Source: Amycolatopsis arida (lineage in GTDB: Bacteria > Actinomycetota > Actinomycetes > Mycobacteriales > Pseudonocardiaceae). Taken from it: a stretch of DNA of 64,000 bases. This document shows, one piece after another, positions 45,647 through 55,479 of the stretch. The stretch's first letter is position 1; the number at the start of each line of letters is the position of its first letter. A program made the translations under genes and the position numbers. The notes beneath the pieces are model-generated. The model had not been told where the DNA came from and ran no database searches. It saw only the letters and a program-made list of their open reading frames with translations. Location: positions 62,001 to 126,000 of the forward strand of contig NZ_FOWW01000003.1 in assembly GCF_900115565.1 (NCBI RefSeq). The letters run 5' to 3'.

Positions 45647-45922
45647 CCGCCACCTCCCTCGATCGACCTTCGGGCGGGCGGCGACGCACCTCCCGGGCGG
45701 GCGAACCCGCATCGTACTTCGGCGGAGCCGATCAGAACACGGAAACCGGCAGCCCTGCCGGTAACCACATTGGTCTGGACAAATTGATCAACGCTCTCTA
45801 CCGTGGCCACATCCGCCGCCACTCCACCGCCGCGCGACGACCGGCCAAGCACTGACCGAGCCCCGGCGAGGTGAGGAGTGCGGCACGGAAGGCACTGGGA
45901 GCCGAGCGGAGGGAGGACATCC

Positions 45923-47320
45923 GTGCACCTTCGCCGCGAACTCGGTCGCAGACTCGGCGCACTCGCCCTCACGGCCGCCGCGCTGGCCGCCACGGCGCCC
46001 GGCACCGGCGCCGCAGATACCGCCGGCGGCGCCGGCACCGCCGGCGTGGCGCACCGGCCCGGCTGGCGGCTGGTCGCGGCGGAGGGCTTCGGCCGCCCGC
46101 TGCACGTCGACGCCGCGCCCTGGGTGCGCGACCCGCTCGGGCCGAACAGCCCGTGGGCGGTCGACGCCTTCGACGACGACGGCGCGGCGTTCCGCGCCAT
46201 GAGCGACCCGGACTTCTCCGCGCAACTGGCGACGCTGGACATCTACCGCAAGCGGGTGGCCTTCGGCGAGCGAGGCTGGCTCACCGCGGAGATCGCCGCG
46301 GTGGACTCCGACCGCGACGGCCGGCCGGACTCCAACCCAGGACTGTCCACCGTGCACGTTCCAGGGCACGGAAGGGCGGCCAGGATCGACCAGCCGAGCT
46401 GGGACGCCGGGGTGCTGATCCGGCCGACCCGGCCGCTGCCGCCGCGGTACCGGGTGGAGATGACCCTGCGCGCCATCGACTTCGGCGGCACCCGCGACGG
46501 CTCGTTCTCCTACGACGGCAAGTTCAACGGGTACCGGCCGACCGGCTGCAAGACCAGCTACCCGTGGACCTTCACCGGCGCGTTGCCCGGCACCGCGCGC
46601 TGCGACTACCCGGACGTCACCCGGTTCAACGGGTTCTACTACCTGACGATCCTGGACCACGCCAACCCGGCGCCGCACGGCAACCCGGGCATCCACTACC
46701 GCCGCAAGGTCATCATGGACGGCTACTACACGGCCACCCAGAACCCGTACGGCACCTGCAACCCGGCCACCGGACAGATCTACGGCACCCCGGACAGCAG
46801 CGCCAACGGCGTGAACGCGATCTTCGCCAGAGGGGACCGGTTCCGGAACAACAACGTCAGCAACGAGTACTACTTCAAGACCGCGTGCGGCGAGTTCGAC
46901 GGCACAAAGCCGTTCGGCCCGGACGGCCGCTACCGGGGCATCCTGACCAGCGCCGAGCTCCAGCCGGAGCTGCTGCCCGCGGCGGAGTACCGGTTCGCGG
47001 TCGAGCGCGACGGGTCCGGCTACACCATCGAGATGAGCGGGCCGTTCCGCTTCGTCGGCCAGACCACGCTGCGGTTCCGGCACGAGTTCGTCGAGGACGG
47101 CCGGCCGATCTGGCACCACAACAACACGCCGGACGCCTACGGCGGCGAGTTCGACACCTCGCTCACCTCCACCGGCCCTTCCGGGGAGTACCGCACCGAG
47201 CACACCTGGCCGGCCGGCTCGGCCTACCCGGACACGTTCATCATCGGCGACCCGCACCTGAACTTCTACGAGGGCTCGGCGGTGGTCGACGACATCCGGC
47301 TCTACGTCCCGCGGAGGTGA
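45923..47320 (+). CDS. Secreted lectin/glucanase-like protein, first gene of a PTS operon
   Basis: A 465-residue protein from a GTG at 45923 (GGAGGGAGG upstream), with signal peptide (ALALTAAALAATAPGTGAA). The mature part is rich in aromatic and Asn residues (GSFSYDGKFNGYRPTG, FNGFYYLTILDHANPAPHG, FIIGDPHLNFYEGSAVVDDI). It looks like a concanavalin-type beta-sandwich. No catalytic motif was recognised. It may be a glycan lyase or hydrolase whose product is imported by the PTS proteins encoded immediately downstream (inference). Confidence 0.75.
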   Translation: MHLRRELGRRLGALALTAAALAATAPGTGAADTAGGAGTAGVAHRPGWRLVAAEGFGRPLHVDAAPWVRDPLGPNSPWAVDAFDDDGAAFRAMSDPDFSAQLATLDIYRKRVAFGERGWLTAEIAAVDSDRDGRPDSNPGLSTVHVPGHGRAARIDQPSWDAGVLIRPTRPLPPRYRVEMTLRAIDFGGTRDGSFSYDGKFNGYRPTGCKTSYPWTFTGALPGTARCDYPDVTRFNGFYYLTILDHANPAPHGNPGIHYRRKVIMDGYYTATQNPYGTCNPATGQIYGTPDSSANGVNAIFARGDRFRNNNVSNEYYFKTACGEFDGTKPFGPDGRYRGILTSAELQPELLPAAEYRFAVERDGSGYTIEMSGPFRFVGQTTLRFRHEFVEDGRPIWHHNNTPDAYGGEFDTSLTSTGPSGEYRTEHTWPAGSAYPDTFIIGDPHLNFYEGSAVVDDIRLYVPRR

Positions 47321-47323
47321 GCG

Positions 47324-48730
47324 GTGGACGCCATCCAGAAGGTGCTGGCCTTCCTGGCCGACAACATCTTCGGCCAGGTGCCGATCCTCATCGGACTGAT
47401 CACCCTGGTCGGGCTGCTGCTGCAGCGCAAACGGATCGAGGACGTCGTCGGCGGCGCCCTGCGGGCAACGATCGGCGTGGTGATCCTGTTCATCGGCATC
47501 GAGGTGTTCACCGGAGGGCTCACCAGCTTCCAGGCGGTGCTGGCCGACGCGATGGGCACCACCCCGCCGAAGGCCGACCGCACGCTGACCGACTTCCTGA
47601 GCACCCACGGCGGCACCATCGCGCTGGTCATCACCGTCGCGTTCGGCCTCCACGTGCTGCTGGTCCGGCTGTTCCCGGCCGCCCACTACCTCTACCTCAC
47701 CGGTCACCTGATGTTCTGGGTCAGCGCGGTCACCGTGGCGATGCTGGTCACCGTGGCCCCCGGCGCCGACCAGCTCACCCTGGTGCTCTGCGGTGCGGGG
47801 TTCGTCGCCGCCTACTGGACGCTGCAGCCGCTGTGGATGCGGCCACTCATGCGCGGGGTGATCCCGCAGGACACCTTCGGCTTCGCCCACACCAGCTCGC
47901 TGACCTGCGTGCTCGCCGGTGTCGCGGCCCGGCCACTGGGCAGCAGGGAGCGGCACGACACGGAGAAGCTGCGGCTGCCCCGGCAGCTGTCCTTCTTCAA
48001 GGACGTCAACGTCAGCACCGCGCTCGTCATCTCGGTGCTCATGCTGATCGGCGTGGCGCTGGCCGACCCGGCACTGGTCGCCGGCCAGGCCGCGGAGCTG
48101 GACGAGAAGCTCTCGCCGTGGGTGTGGGGGCTGCTGGTGGGGCTGCGCTTCGCCGGCGGCATCGCCATCCTGCTGTTCGGCGTGCGGATGTTCCTCGCCG
48201 AGATCGTGCCGGCGTTCAAGGGCATCAGCGACAAGGTGATCCCCGGCACCCGCCCGGCGCTGGACGCGCCGACGGTGTTCCCGTCCGCCCCCACCGCGGT
48301 GATGCTCGGGTTCGTCTCCGCGACCGCGGTGTTCCTGGGTTGTCTCGGCGCGTTCGCCGCGGCCGGCTGGTTCACCCTGGCCCCACCGATGATCATGCTC
48401 TTCTTCGTCGGCGGCGCGAGCGCGGTGTTCGGCAACGCGGTGGCCGGCTGGCGCGGCGCCCTGCTCGGCGGGGTGCTGACCGGGCTGGTGCTGGCCATCG
48501 GGCAGGCCGTCACCTGGGGTGCGCTGTCCGGCACCGCGCCGGAGTTGGCCACCCTGGCCGACCCCGACTGGTACGCGATCGTGTGGCTGCTGCAGCTGGT
48601 CCGGCCGCTGGTCGGCGGGGCGGCGATCTGGGTGGTGCCCGGGGTCGCGCTGGCCGCGACCGTCGGGGTGCTGATGCTGCTCGGCCGGCGCGAGCGGCGC
48701 GCCGCCGGGCGCGAGCTGTCGACGGCGTGA
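47324..48730 (+). CDS. PTS transporter subunit IIC, ascorbate (UlaA/SgaT) family
   Basis: A 468-residue membrane protein with about 11 hydrophobic segments, starting 3 bases after the secreted-protein gene. N-terminal LVGLLLQRKRIEDVVGGALRATIGVVIL, in two pieces VGGALRATIG and LLLQRKRIED, and the LFPAAHYLYLTGHLMF segment are characteristic of UlaA/SgaT. It moves a sugar acid or sugar across the membrane with phosphorylation. Confidence 0.9.
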   Translation: MDAIQKVLAFLADNIFGQVPILIGLITLVGLLLQRKRIEDVVGGALRATIGVVILFIGIEVFTGGLTSFQAVLADAMGTTPPKADRTLTDFLSTHGGTIALVITVAFGLHVLLVRLFPAAHYLYLTGHLMFWVSAVTVAMLVTVAPGADQLTLVLCGAGFVAAYWTLQPLWMRPLMRGVIPQDTFGFAHTSSLTCVLAGVAARPLGSRERHDTEKLRLPRQLSFFKDVNVSTALVISVLMLIGVALADPALVAGQAAELDEKLSPWVWGLLVGLRFAGGIAILLFGVRMFLAEIVPAFKGISDKVIPGTRPALDAPTVFPSAPTAVMLGFVSATAVFLGCLGAFAAAGWFTLAPPMIMLFFVGGASAVFGNAVAGWRGALLGGVLTGLVLAIGQAVTWGALSGTAPELATLADPDWYAIVWLLQLVRPLVGGAAIWVVPGVALAATVGVLMLLGRRERRAAGRELSTA

Positions 48731-48742
48731 GGGAGGAACGGC

Positions 48743-49045
48743 GTGGCACTGGACCGACCGCTCGAGGTGCTCACCGTGTGCGGGGTGGGCATGGGCTCGA
48801 GCCTGATGCTGAAGATGACCGCCGAGGAGGCGCTGCGCGGCCTCGGCGTGGACGCGACCGTGGAGTGCACCGACGTGTCCACCGCCCGCGGCCGGCGACC
48901 GGACGTGGTGATCGGGCAGGAGATGCACACCAGCGAGCTGACCGACCTGGCACCGGTGGTCGTCGCGGTCAGCGACTTCCTCGACAGCGCGGCGCTGCGG
49001 ACGACGCTGAGCGCCGAGCTCGCGGCGCGCGGCTGGTTGCCGTGA
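48743..49045 (+). CDS. PTS subunit IIB, ascorbate/lactose-type
   Basis: A 100-residue protein. The phosphorylated Cys is in LTVCGVGMGSSLMLKM at the N-terminus, as in UlaB/SgaB. The GTG start follows the IIC gene by 12 bases with GGGAGGA upstream. It passes phosphate from IIA to the substrate in IIC. Confidence 0.92.
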   Translation: MALDRPLEVLTVCGVGMGSSLMLKMTAEEALRGLGVDATVECTDVSTARGRRPDVVIGQEMHTSELTDLAPVVVAVSDFLDSAALRTTLSAELAARGWLP

Positions 49046-49482
49046 GCGCCCCGCTCACCGGGGCCCGCGACGGGGTGGTCGCCGCCGAATGGCGGGCCGC
49101 GGTGCGCGCGGCGGCCCACGTGCTGGTCGACCTCGGCGCGGCCGGGCCCGAGTACCCCGCGGCGTGCGAGTCGGTGGTGGCCGAGCACGGGCCGTACATC
49201 GTGCTGGCGCCCGGGCTGGCGCTGGTGCACGCGCGGCCGGAGCACGGCGGCCGCGGGGTGGGTGTCGCGGCGACCAGGCTGGCGGATGGTGTCGCGTTCG
49301 GGCACCCGGACAACGACCCGGTGGACCTGCTGCTGGCGTTCTGCACCCCCGACCCGGACGCGCACGTCGCCGCGCTGTCCACCCTGGCGAGGGCACTGAC
49401 CGGCGGGCTCGCCGACCGGCTGCGCGCGGCCGGGGACGAGAACGCGATGACCGCGATGCTGAAGGAGGCACTGGGTGAGTGA
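49042..49482 (+). CDS. PTS subunit IIA, mannitol/fructose type (UlaC-like)
   Basis: A 146-residue protein whose GTG overlaps the IIB stop (GTGA). The expected phosphorylated His is in CESVVAEHGPYIVLAPGLAL, and HARPEHGGRGVGVAA carries the second conserved His. It receives phosphate from HPr. Its stop overlaps the SIS gene by 8 bases. Confidence 0.92.
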   Translation: MSAPLTGARDGVVAAEWRAAVRAAAHVLVDLGAAGPEYPAACESVVAEHGPYIVLAPGLALVHARPEHGGRGVGVAATRLADGVAFGHPDNDPVDLLLAFCTPDPDAHVAALSTLARALTGGLADRLRAAGDENAMTAMLKEALGE

Positions 49483-50200
49483 GGTTCCGGCCCGGATCCG
49501 CGGGCTGCTCGACGAGGTCGACGAGCGGTCGGGAGCGGCCGTGCGCGAGGCCGCGCGGCTGCTGCTCGACGCGATCGAGAGCGGGGGCATCGTCCACACC
49601 GCCGGCGCCGGGCACTCGCTGGCCATGGTGTGCGAGACGTTCTACCGGGCCGGCGGGCTGGCGCCGGTGCGGCCGCTGTGGGAGCCGCCGATCCTGCCGC
49701 TGACCGGCGCCGTGCCCAGCACGCGGCACGAGCGTGAGCCCGGCAGGGGGCTGGCCGTGCTGCGCGCCGCCGCGCCGGCACCACCGGACGTCGTGGTGGT
49801 GTTCTCCACCAGCGGGCGCAACCCGTACCCGGTGGAGATCGCCAGGGAGGCGGCGGCGCTCGGCGTGCCGGTGGTCGCGGTGACGTCGCTGCCGGCGTCG
49901 GCGGTGGCCACCGACCGCGCGGGCGGCAGCATCGCCGACTCCGCCACCGTGGTCCTGGACACCCGGGTTCCGCCGGGCGACGCGGTGTACCCCGCGGCCG
50001 AGCCCCGCACCTCGGCGGTGTCCACGATCCTCGGCGCGTACCTGTGGTCGCTGCTGCTGGCCGAGCTGCACGACCTGGCCGCCGAGCGCGGCGTGACGCT
50101 GCCGGTGTGGACCAGCTCCAACGTCCCCGGCGGCGACGAGCGCAACGCGGCCCTGCTGGCCCGCTACGCCCCCCGCATCCCCGAGCTCGGCGCCCCCTGA
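49475..50200 (+). CDS. SIS-domain sugar isomerase family protein
   Basis: A 241-residue protein of the UPF0309/DUF2529-like type: IVHTAGAGHSLAMVCETFYR, VVVVFSTSGRNPYPVEIA and AGGSIADSATVVLD. These bind the phosphosugar. It is the last gene of the PTS operon and probably isomerises or deaminates the imported phosphosugar. The exact reaction is unknown. Confidence 0.88.
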   Translation: MSEVPARIRGLLDEVDERSGAAVREAARLLLDAIESGGIVHTAGAGHSLAMVCETFYRAGGLAPVRPLWEPPILPLTGAVPSTRHEREPGRGLAVLRAAAPAPPDVVVVFSTSGRNPYPVEIAREAAALGVPVVAVTSLPASAVATDRAGGSIADSATVVLDTRVPPGDAVYPAAEPRTSAVSTILGAYLWSLLLAELHDLAAERGVTLPVWTSSNVPGGDERNAALLARYAPRIPELGAP

Positions 50201-50201
50201 G

Positions 50202-50294
50202 CCGTGTCCGCGCCCCGTGCGCGCGTGTCCGCGCCCTGTGCGCGCGTGTTGGCGTCGTGCGACGCCGACACGGGTACACGGAGCGCGGACACGG
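50202..50294. repeat. 21-bp-period repeat, family B, locus 2, with palindrome
   Basis: Two 21-bp units of GTGTCCGCGCCCCGTGCGCG type followed by inverted copies, so that CCGTGTCCGCGC at 50202 pairs with GCGCGGACACGG near 50283. It fills the gap between two convergent gene ends and could act as a two-way terminator. Confidence 0.75.
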
Positions 50295-50306
50295 CAAAGG
50301 GGTCGG

Positions 50307-50993
50307 CTACTCGCGCTTGCCCTTCACCATCACGACGGCCAGCGCGATCATCCACACCCAGGCCACCGTGGTGAACGGCACGATGACGGAGAACGTCATC
50401 AGCACCGCGCCGGCCAGCCAGCCGGCGCCGGCGACCGCGCCGATCCAGCCGAGCCAGCGGGGCAGGTCCGTGCTGAGCGCGATGCTCACGCCGTAGAGCA
50501 GGATGGACAGTCCCAGCAGGCCCTGCGCCGGGAACGCGACGCTGGCCAGCACGTCCAGGACGGCCTGTGTCTCGGTGAGCATGGCCTCCCGCGCGGCGCC
50601 CGACGCCTCGACCCACCGGTCGGCCATCGCCGTGGTGCCGAAGGCGTGGATGCCGAAGTACACGGTGTAGACGCCGGCGGTCGCGGTCAGCGTGGCCTGC
50701 GCGTAGCGGGCCACGCGGTGCGCCGCGGTGCCGGCGGTCGCGCCGGTGAGCGCGGTGAACGCGCCGAGCCACAGGAACACCGCGAGGATGTTCACCATGT
50801 GCTCGGCCCGCCACAACGGACGGTCGGCCACGTAGTCGAGGATCTCGTCCGGCTCGGTGATCGGCGGATCACCGTGCAGGAAGCTCATCGCCGCGTACAG
50901 CACGGTGCCGGCGACGAGGGCGACGGCGCCCCAGAGCAGCTTCGGCCGTGTGGTCGGCGCCGCCGTGGTGGTCCTCGTGGCGGTGCTCGTCAT
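50307..50993 (-). CDS. Six-helix membrane protein of unknown function
   Basis: A 228-residue protein from the ATG at 50993 (AAGGGAG upstream). Six hydrophobic segments (LLWGAVALVAGTVLYAAMSF; VNILAVFLWLGAFTALTG and others), with conserved-looking His in RAEHMVNI and YFGIHAFG. No family was assigned. It is divergent from a MarR gene 177 bases away and is a natural target of that regulator. Confidence 0.8.
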   Translation of the reverse strand: MTSTATRTTTAAPTTRPKLLWGAVALVAGTVLYAAMSFLHGDPPITEPDEILDYVADRPLWRAEHMVNILAVFLWLGAFTALTGATAGTAAHRVARYAQATLTATAGVYTVYFGIHAFGTTAMADRWVEASGAAREAMLTETQAVLDVLASVAFPAQGLLGLSILLYGVSIALSTDLPRWLGWIGAVAGAGWLAGAVLMTFSVIVPFTTVAWVWMIALAVVMVKGKRE

Positions 50994-51100
50994 GGGATGC
51001 TCCCTTTCCCAGGATCGGCGGCGGGAGGCGGTGGTGAGGACACGATCGTGGGGACCCAACCTGACATCCCCGGCTCCCGGGCCCTCCCGCCGAGGCATCG

Positions 51101-51108
51101 AGATATCT
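51101..51108. promoter_or_regulatory. Palindrome in the MarR divergent promoter
   Basis: AGATATCT lies within CATCGAGATATCTTTGTCAG, an AT-rich patch roughly midway between the divergent membrane-protein and MarR genes. It is a candidate MarR operator or promoter element; weak evidence alone. Confidence 0.35.
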
Positions 51109-51170
51109 TTGTCAGTAGAAGTGTCGCACGCATCGAATTACTCGTCCAGCCGAGATAACCGGGAGGCACC

Positions 51171-51626
51171 ATGTCCGGTCGGGACGACGCCCGCGAGCAG
51201 CTGGGCGAGACCCTCCGCCGCGTCTTCGCGGAGGTGGTCGTGCACAACCACCAGATCGCCCAACGGCTCGGCCTGGAGGCGTCGGACAGCCAGGCCCTCA
51301 CCCACCTGGGGTTCCACGGGCCGCTGACCGCCGGCCGGCTGGCGAGGCTGATGAACATGGGCAGCGGCACCATGACCGGCGTGCTGGACCGCCTCGAGAA
51401 CCAGGGCTTCGTCGAGCGCCAGCGTGACCCTGGCGACCGCCGCAAGGTGATCGTCACCCTGCGGCAGGAGGAGGTCGCCCGCCGCGCGGCCCCGCTGTAC
51501 CGGCAGCACCAGGAGCAGCTCGAGTCGGTGGTCGAGAAGTTCGACGACGCCGAACTCGCCGTCGTCCAGCGCTTCCTCCAGGCGCTGCTGGAGGCGAGCG
51601 GCACCGAGCAGCCGGATCAGGGGTGA
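51171..51626 (+). CDS. MarR-family regulator
   Basis: A 151-residue winged-helix protein: LTHLGFHGPLTAGRLARLMN, then SGTMTGVLDRLENQGFVERQ and RDPGDRRKVIVTL (wing). Such dimers respond to small phenolic or toxic compounds. It faces the divergent membrane-protein gene. Its end nearly touches the end of the converging NRPS gene. Confidence 0.92.
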   Translation: MSGRDDAREQLGETLRRVFAEVVVHNHQIAQRLGLEASDSQALTHLGFHGPLTAGRLARLMNMGSGTMTGVLDRLENQGFVERQRDPGDRRKVIVTLRQEEVARRAAPLYRQHQEQLESVVEKFDDAELAVVQRFLQALLEASGTEQPDQG

Positions 51627-51627
51627 G

Positions 51628-54600
51628 TCAGGAGCCGACCGACTCCACCGGCACGCCCCGCCAGTGCGTGCCCCCGCCGAGCCGCTCACCCTTCAGCACC
51701 AGCGACAGCGGGTCGACCCGAGCGCCCGCGCCCACCACGGCGTCGTAGAGCACGACGCCGCGGCAACCCACGCTCGCGCCCGGCTCGACGCGGACCGTCG
51801 ACATCTTCATCACCCTGTCCTCGAACAGGTGGGTCTGCAACGAGGTCGCCGGGCCGACCGCGGCGTCATCACCGACCCGGACCAGGTCGAACTCGGTGAG
51901 ATACGTCGAAGCCAGCCACACCCGGCGGCCCATTCGCGCGCCGAACAACCGCAGTAACGCCGGCAGCATCGGCGTGCCGGCGAGCGCGCCCAGCAGCGCG
52001 GGCACCGCCGCGTCCTCGTACAGCCCGGTGACCAGCTCGCTGCGCCGGACGAACGTGCTCCACAGCGGCTCGGCGCGCGGCGCGTACCGGCCGACCAGCA
52101 GCCACTTCAGCAGGACGACCACCAGCACCACGGCCAGCCCGGCCGCGGCCAGCACCAGCGGAGTGGCCAGCACGGTCACGGCCACGCCGGCGTGCCGGGC
52201 CAGCCCGACCAACGCCAGGAACGCGCCGAGCGCCGCGGCGGCCAGCACCGTCGCCGGCAGCACCACCCGGAACAGCTCGATCGCGAGTCGTCCGGCCACC
52301 CGCGCCCGGGACGGCCGGAAGGTCAGCTCGGCGCCGAACCGTGGGCTCTCCTGGCGGCGGGGCAGCCGGATCGGCGGCGAGCCCAGCCACGACGTGCCCT
52401 CGGCCACCGCACCATGTGGGGCGAGGCTGTGCGCCCCCACCAGCGTCTCGGCGCCGAGCCGGGTGCCGGCCGGCACCAGCGCCGCGTTGCCGACGAACGA
52501 CCGCCTCGCCAGCTCGGTGCGGCCCAGCGTCATCCGGCCGTGCCGGAACGCGGCGGGGCCGACGGCGGCCTGGTCGGCGAGGAAGCACTCGGGACCGGCT
52601 CGGAGCAGGTCCGGATCGAGGTGCGCCACCGTGGACACCTCCGAGCGCGGCCCGATCCGCGCGCCCAGCAGCCGCAGCCAGGGCACGGTGTACAGGGTCG
52701 CGTAGAGGGTGCCGGTGGTGCGCAGGCTCGTCTCCAGCAGCTTGTCACTCACGTACTTGCGCAGCCCGAGCGCCGAGCGCAGTGGGAACGTGCCGGTGGG
52801 CGTGCGGCGCAGCACCGCGCGCCGGCCGAGGGCGACGAGCAGGCACGTGGCGAGCACGAACAGCGGCCCGGCGGCGAGGGTGGCCCACAGCACGGCGACG
52901 GCACCGGCGCGCAGCGCCCGGCACAGCAGCACCAGCGCCGGCACGGTGGCGGCGACCGGCACCAGCTCCACGGCCAGCCAGCCGAGGGCGAACCCGGCGA
53001 GCAGCCAGCCGGACCAGCGCCCGGCCGGCCCCGCGGGCCCCTCGGCCCGGCCCCGGTCGGCGGCGGGGGTGCCCGCCCAGCGCCGCCCGGCGGGGAGCCG
53101 CTGCCCCGGCGCGACCAGCGAGTGGTCGGCGAGCTCGGCGCCGTCACCCACCTCCCCGCCGGCGACGACGGCGTTGGTGCCGACGACGGAGCCGGCGCCC
53201 ACGGTCACCGGGCGCAGGACCGCCCAGCCACGCTCGACGTGCAGCGGCTCCAGCCGGGCCCCGTACCCGACCGACGCCCCGGCGCCGAGCGTGGTGAACG
53301 GCGGGAGCGGCACGCCGGCGGTGGCCACGTGCCCGCCCTGGCCGACCCGCGCCCCGAGCGCCCGCAGGTACGGCGGCAGCAGCGGCGAGCCGCTCAACGT
53401 CGCCAGCGGGGCCAGCGCGACGAGTTGCCGGGCCAGCCAGATCCGCAGGTAGGCCGGTCCCCACAGCGGGTACCGGCCGGGCCGCAGCCGCGCGGTCAGC
53501 AGGCGGACGCCGGCCACCGGCAGCACCAGCCGGCCGACCAGCAGGCCGCCGAGCGCGACCAGCTCACCGCGCCACAGCAGGTCGGCGGGCGGCACGGCGC
53601 CGGCGCCGGCGACCAGCGCGGCCAGCGGGGCCGACAGCGCCAGCAGCACCGCCGCGTACGCCGTGGCCTGCGCGCCACCCGCGGCCACCACCCCGCGGGC
53701 GCGGTGCCGCAGCGGCGGCGGCCCGGTGTCCCCGGCGCTCGCCTCCCCGATCTGCCGGGCCAGCTCCCGGACCGTCCGGTGCCGGTACAGCGCCGCCACG
53801 GACAGGCCCGGCGCCACGTCGCGCAGCCGACTCACCACACGGGTGGCCAGCAGCGAGTGGCCGCCGAGGTCGGTGAAGAAGTCCGCGGTCGCCGACACCT
53901 CGGGGACGTCCAGCACTCGCGCCCACACCGCGGCGACGGCCCGCTCCCGCGCGGTCGCGGGCGGGGCCCCGTCTCCCCTGGCTCCCCCGACCAGCCGGCC
54001 GGCTCGCGGCGCCGGCAGCGCGGCCCGGTCGACCTTCCCGCTGGGCAGCATCGGCAGGTCGGCGACCACCTCGAGGTACGCCGGCACCATGTACGGCGGC
54101 AGCCGCCGGCGCAGCTCGCCGTGCAGCTGATCGCGCAGCCGCGCCCGGTCGACCGGGCCGGCCACGGTGACGTACCCGGCCAGTTCGCCGGCCGGCAGCA
54201 GGCGGACCGCCGCCCCGGTGACCGCGGGATCGGCGAGCAGCACGCTCTCGATCTCCTGCAGGTCGACCCGGTGCCCGCGGACCTTCACCTCGCTGTCGAC
54301 CCGGCCGAGGTAGGCGATCTCGCCGTTCGGCAGGAGCCGGCCGAGGTCGCCGGTGCGGTAGATCCGGGTGCCGGCGCGCTCGACGAACCGCTCGGCGGTG
54401 CGTTCCGGCAGGTTCCGGTACCCGCGGGCGACGCCACGTCCGGCGACGCAGATCTCCCCGACCGCGCCGGGCGGCACCGGAGCGAGGGCATCGTCCCGGA
54501 CGTCGACCAGGTACCCGGGCAGCGGCACCCCGATGGTCACCGGCCGGTCGGGGCGCAGCTCCGACCAGGTCGCGGTCACCGTCGCCTCGGTGGGGCCGTA

Positions 54601-55479
54601 GGTGTTGAGCATCCGCCGTCCGGGCCGGCTCCACCGGCGCACCAACTCGGCCGAGCACGCCTCGCCGCCGACGACGAGGGTGCGCAGCTCGGGCAGGTCG
54701 TGCTCGATCGTGGCGAGCACGGTCGGCACGCAGTAGAGCACGGTGATCCGCTGCTCGGCGAGGAAGCCGGTGAGCCCGGCGCCGATCCTGCGGTCGTCGT
54801 CGGCGCCGGCGACCAGCGTGGCGCCCACCGCCCAGGTCGGCCAGATCTCCTCGAGGGAGAAGTCGAACGCCCAGGTCATACCCTGGTACACCCGGTCGTC
54901 GGGGCGGATCCGGTAGATCCGCGGCACGACGTCGAGGAAGTGGCCGATGGCGGCCCTGGTGACCTCCACGCCCTTGGGCCGACCGGTGGAGCCGGACGTG
55001 TAGATCACGTAGGCCAGCTCGTCCGGGTCGGGCGGGAGGTCCGGCGGGGTGGCCGGGAGGCCGGCGGCGGCCGCCTCCGCCTCGGCCACCGGCAACACCG
55101 GGCCCGGGATCCCGCCGGCCGGTCCTCCGGTCAGCAGCAGCCGGATGCCGGCGTCCTCGACGACGAACGCCACCCGGTCGGCCGGCGCGGCGGGGTCGAT
55201 CGGCACGAACGCCGCGCCGGCCCTGACCACCGCGAGCAGCGCCACGTAGCCGCCCACCGAGCGGGGCAGGCGCAGGCCCACCCGGTCGCCCGGCCGCACG
55301 CCCCGCGCCCGCAGGTGGTGGGCCAGCCGGTTGGCCCGCGCGTCCAGCTCGGTGTAGGTCAGCCGGGTGCCGGCGCAGTCGAGGGCGACGGCGTCCGGCC
55401 GGGCGGCCAGGCCGCGGTCGAACACCGCGGCGAGGCCGGCCGTGGCCGGCGCGCTCCTCGCCGGCTGGACGGCGGTCAT
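51628..55479 (-). CDS. Pls/PosA-like single-module NRPS with membrane and acyltransferase-like repeats
   Basis: A 1283-residue protein from the ATG at 55479, overlapping the transporter stop (ATGA). An adenylation domain (about 15-490) has YTSGSTGRPKG, AFDFSLEEIW (Asp206 matches the amino-group-binding Asp), NTYGPTEAT and YRTGDLG. A carrier domain has LGGHSLLATR (Ser542). The rest has hydrophobic segments alternating with left-handed beta-helix hexapeptide regions (about 690-830, 900-1060, 1170-1270). This is the NRPS terminal-component architecture of poly-lysine synthase Pls and PosA relatives. It would make a homo-oligomer or amide of an amino acid at the membrane. Confidence 0.9.
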   Translation of the reverse strand: MTAVQPARSAPATAGLAAVFDRGLAARPDAVALDCAGTRLTYTELDARANRLAHHLRARGVRPGDRVGLRLPRSVGGYVALLAVVRAGAAFVPIDPAAPADRVAFVVEDAGIRLLLTGGPAGGIPGPVLPVAEAEAAAAGLPATPPDLPPDPDELAYVIYTSGSTGRPKGVEVTRAAIGHFLDVVPRIYRIRPDDRVYQGMTWAFDFSLEEIWPTWAVGATLVAGADDDRRIGAGLTGFLAEQRITVLYCVPTVLATIEHDLPELRTLVVGGEACSAELVRRWSRPGRRMLNTYGPTEATVTATWSELRPDRPVTIGVPLPGYLVDVRDDALAPVPPGAVGEICVAGRGVARGYRNLPERTAERFVERAGTRIYRTGDLGRLLPNGEIAYLGRVDSEVKVRGHRVDLQEIESVLLADPAVTGAAVRLLPAGELAGYVTVAGPVDRARLRDQLHGELRRRLPPYMVPAYLEVVADLPMLPSGKVDRAALPAPRAGRLVGGARGDGAPPATARERAVAAVWARVLDVPEVSATADFFTDLGGHSLLATRVVSRLRDVAPGLSVAALYRHRTVRELARQIGEASAGDTGPPPLRHRARGVVAAGGAQATAYAAVLLALSAPLAALVAGAGAVPPADLLWRGELVALGGLLVGRLVLPVAGVRLLTARLRPGRYPLWGPAYLRIWLARQLVALAPLATLSGSPLLPPYLRALGARVGQGGHVATAGVPLPPFTTLGAGASVGYGARLEPLHVERGWAVLRPVTVGAGSVVGTNAVVAGGEVGDGAELADHSLVAPGQRLPAGRRWAGTPAADRGRAEGPAGPAGRWSGWLLAGFALGWLAVELVPVAATVPALVLLCRALRAGAVAVLWATLAAGPLFVLATCLLVALGRRAVLRRTPTGTFPLRSALGLRKYVSDKLLETSLRTTGTLYATLYTVPWLRLLGARIGPRSEVSTVAHLDPDLLRAGPECFLADQAAVGPAAFRHGRMTLGRTELARRSFVGNAALVPAGTRLGAETLVGAHSLAPHGAVAEGTSWLGSPPIRLPRRQESPRFGAELTFRPSRARVAGRLAIELFRVVLPATVLAAAALGAFLALVGLARHAGVAVTVLATPLVLAAAGLAVVLVVVLLKWLLVGRYAPRAEPLWSTFVRRSELVTGLYEDAAVPALLGALAGTPMLPALLRLFGARMGRRVWLASTYLTEFDLVRVGDDAAVGPATSLQTHLFEDRVMKMSTVRVEPGASVGCRGVVLYDAVVGAGARVDPLSLVLKGERLGGGTHWRGVPVESVGS

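Noticed and set aside
45788-48928. A 1046-residue reverse-strand frame over the PTS genes
   Set aside because: Antisense shadow of well-supported genes; no recognisable domain and His/Arg/Gln-rich composition.
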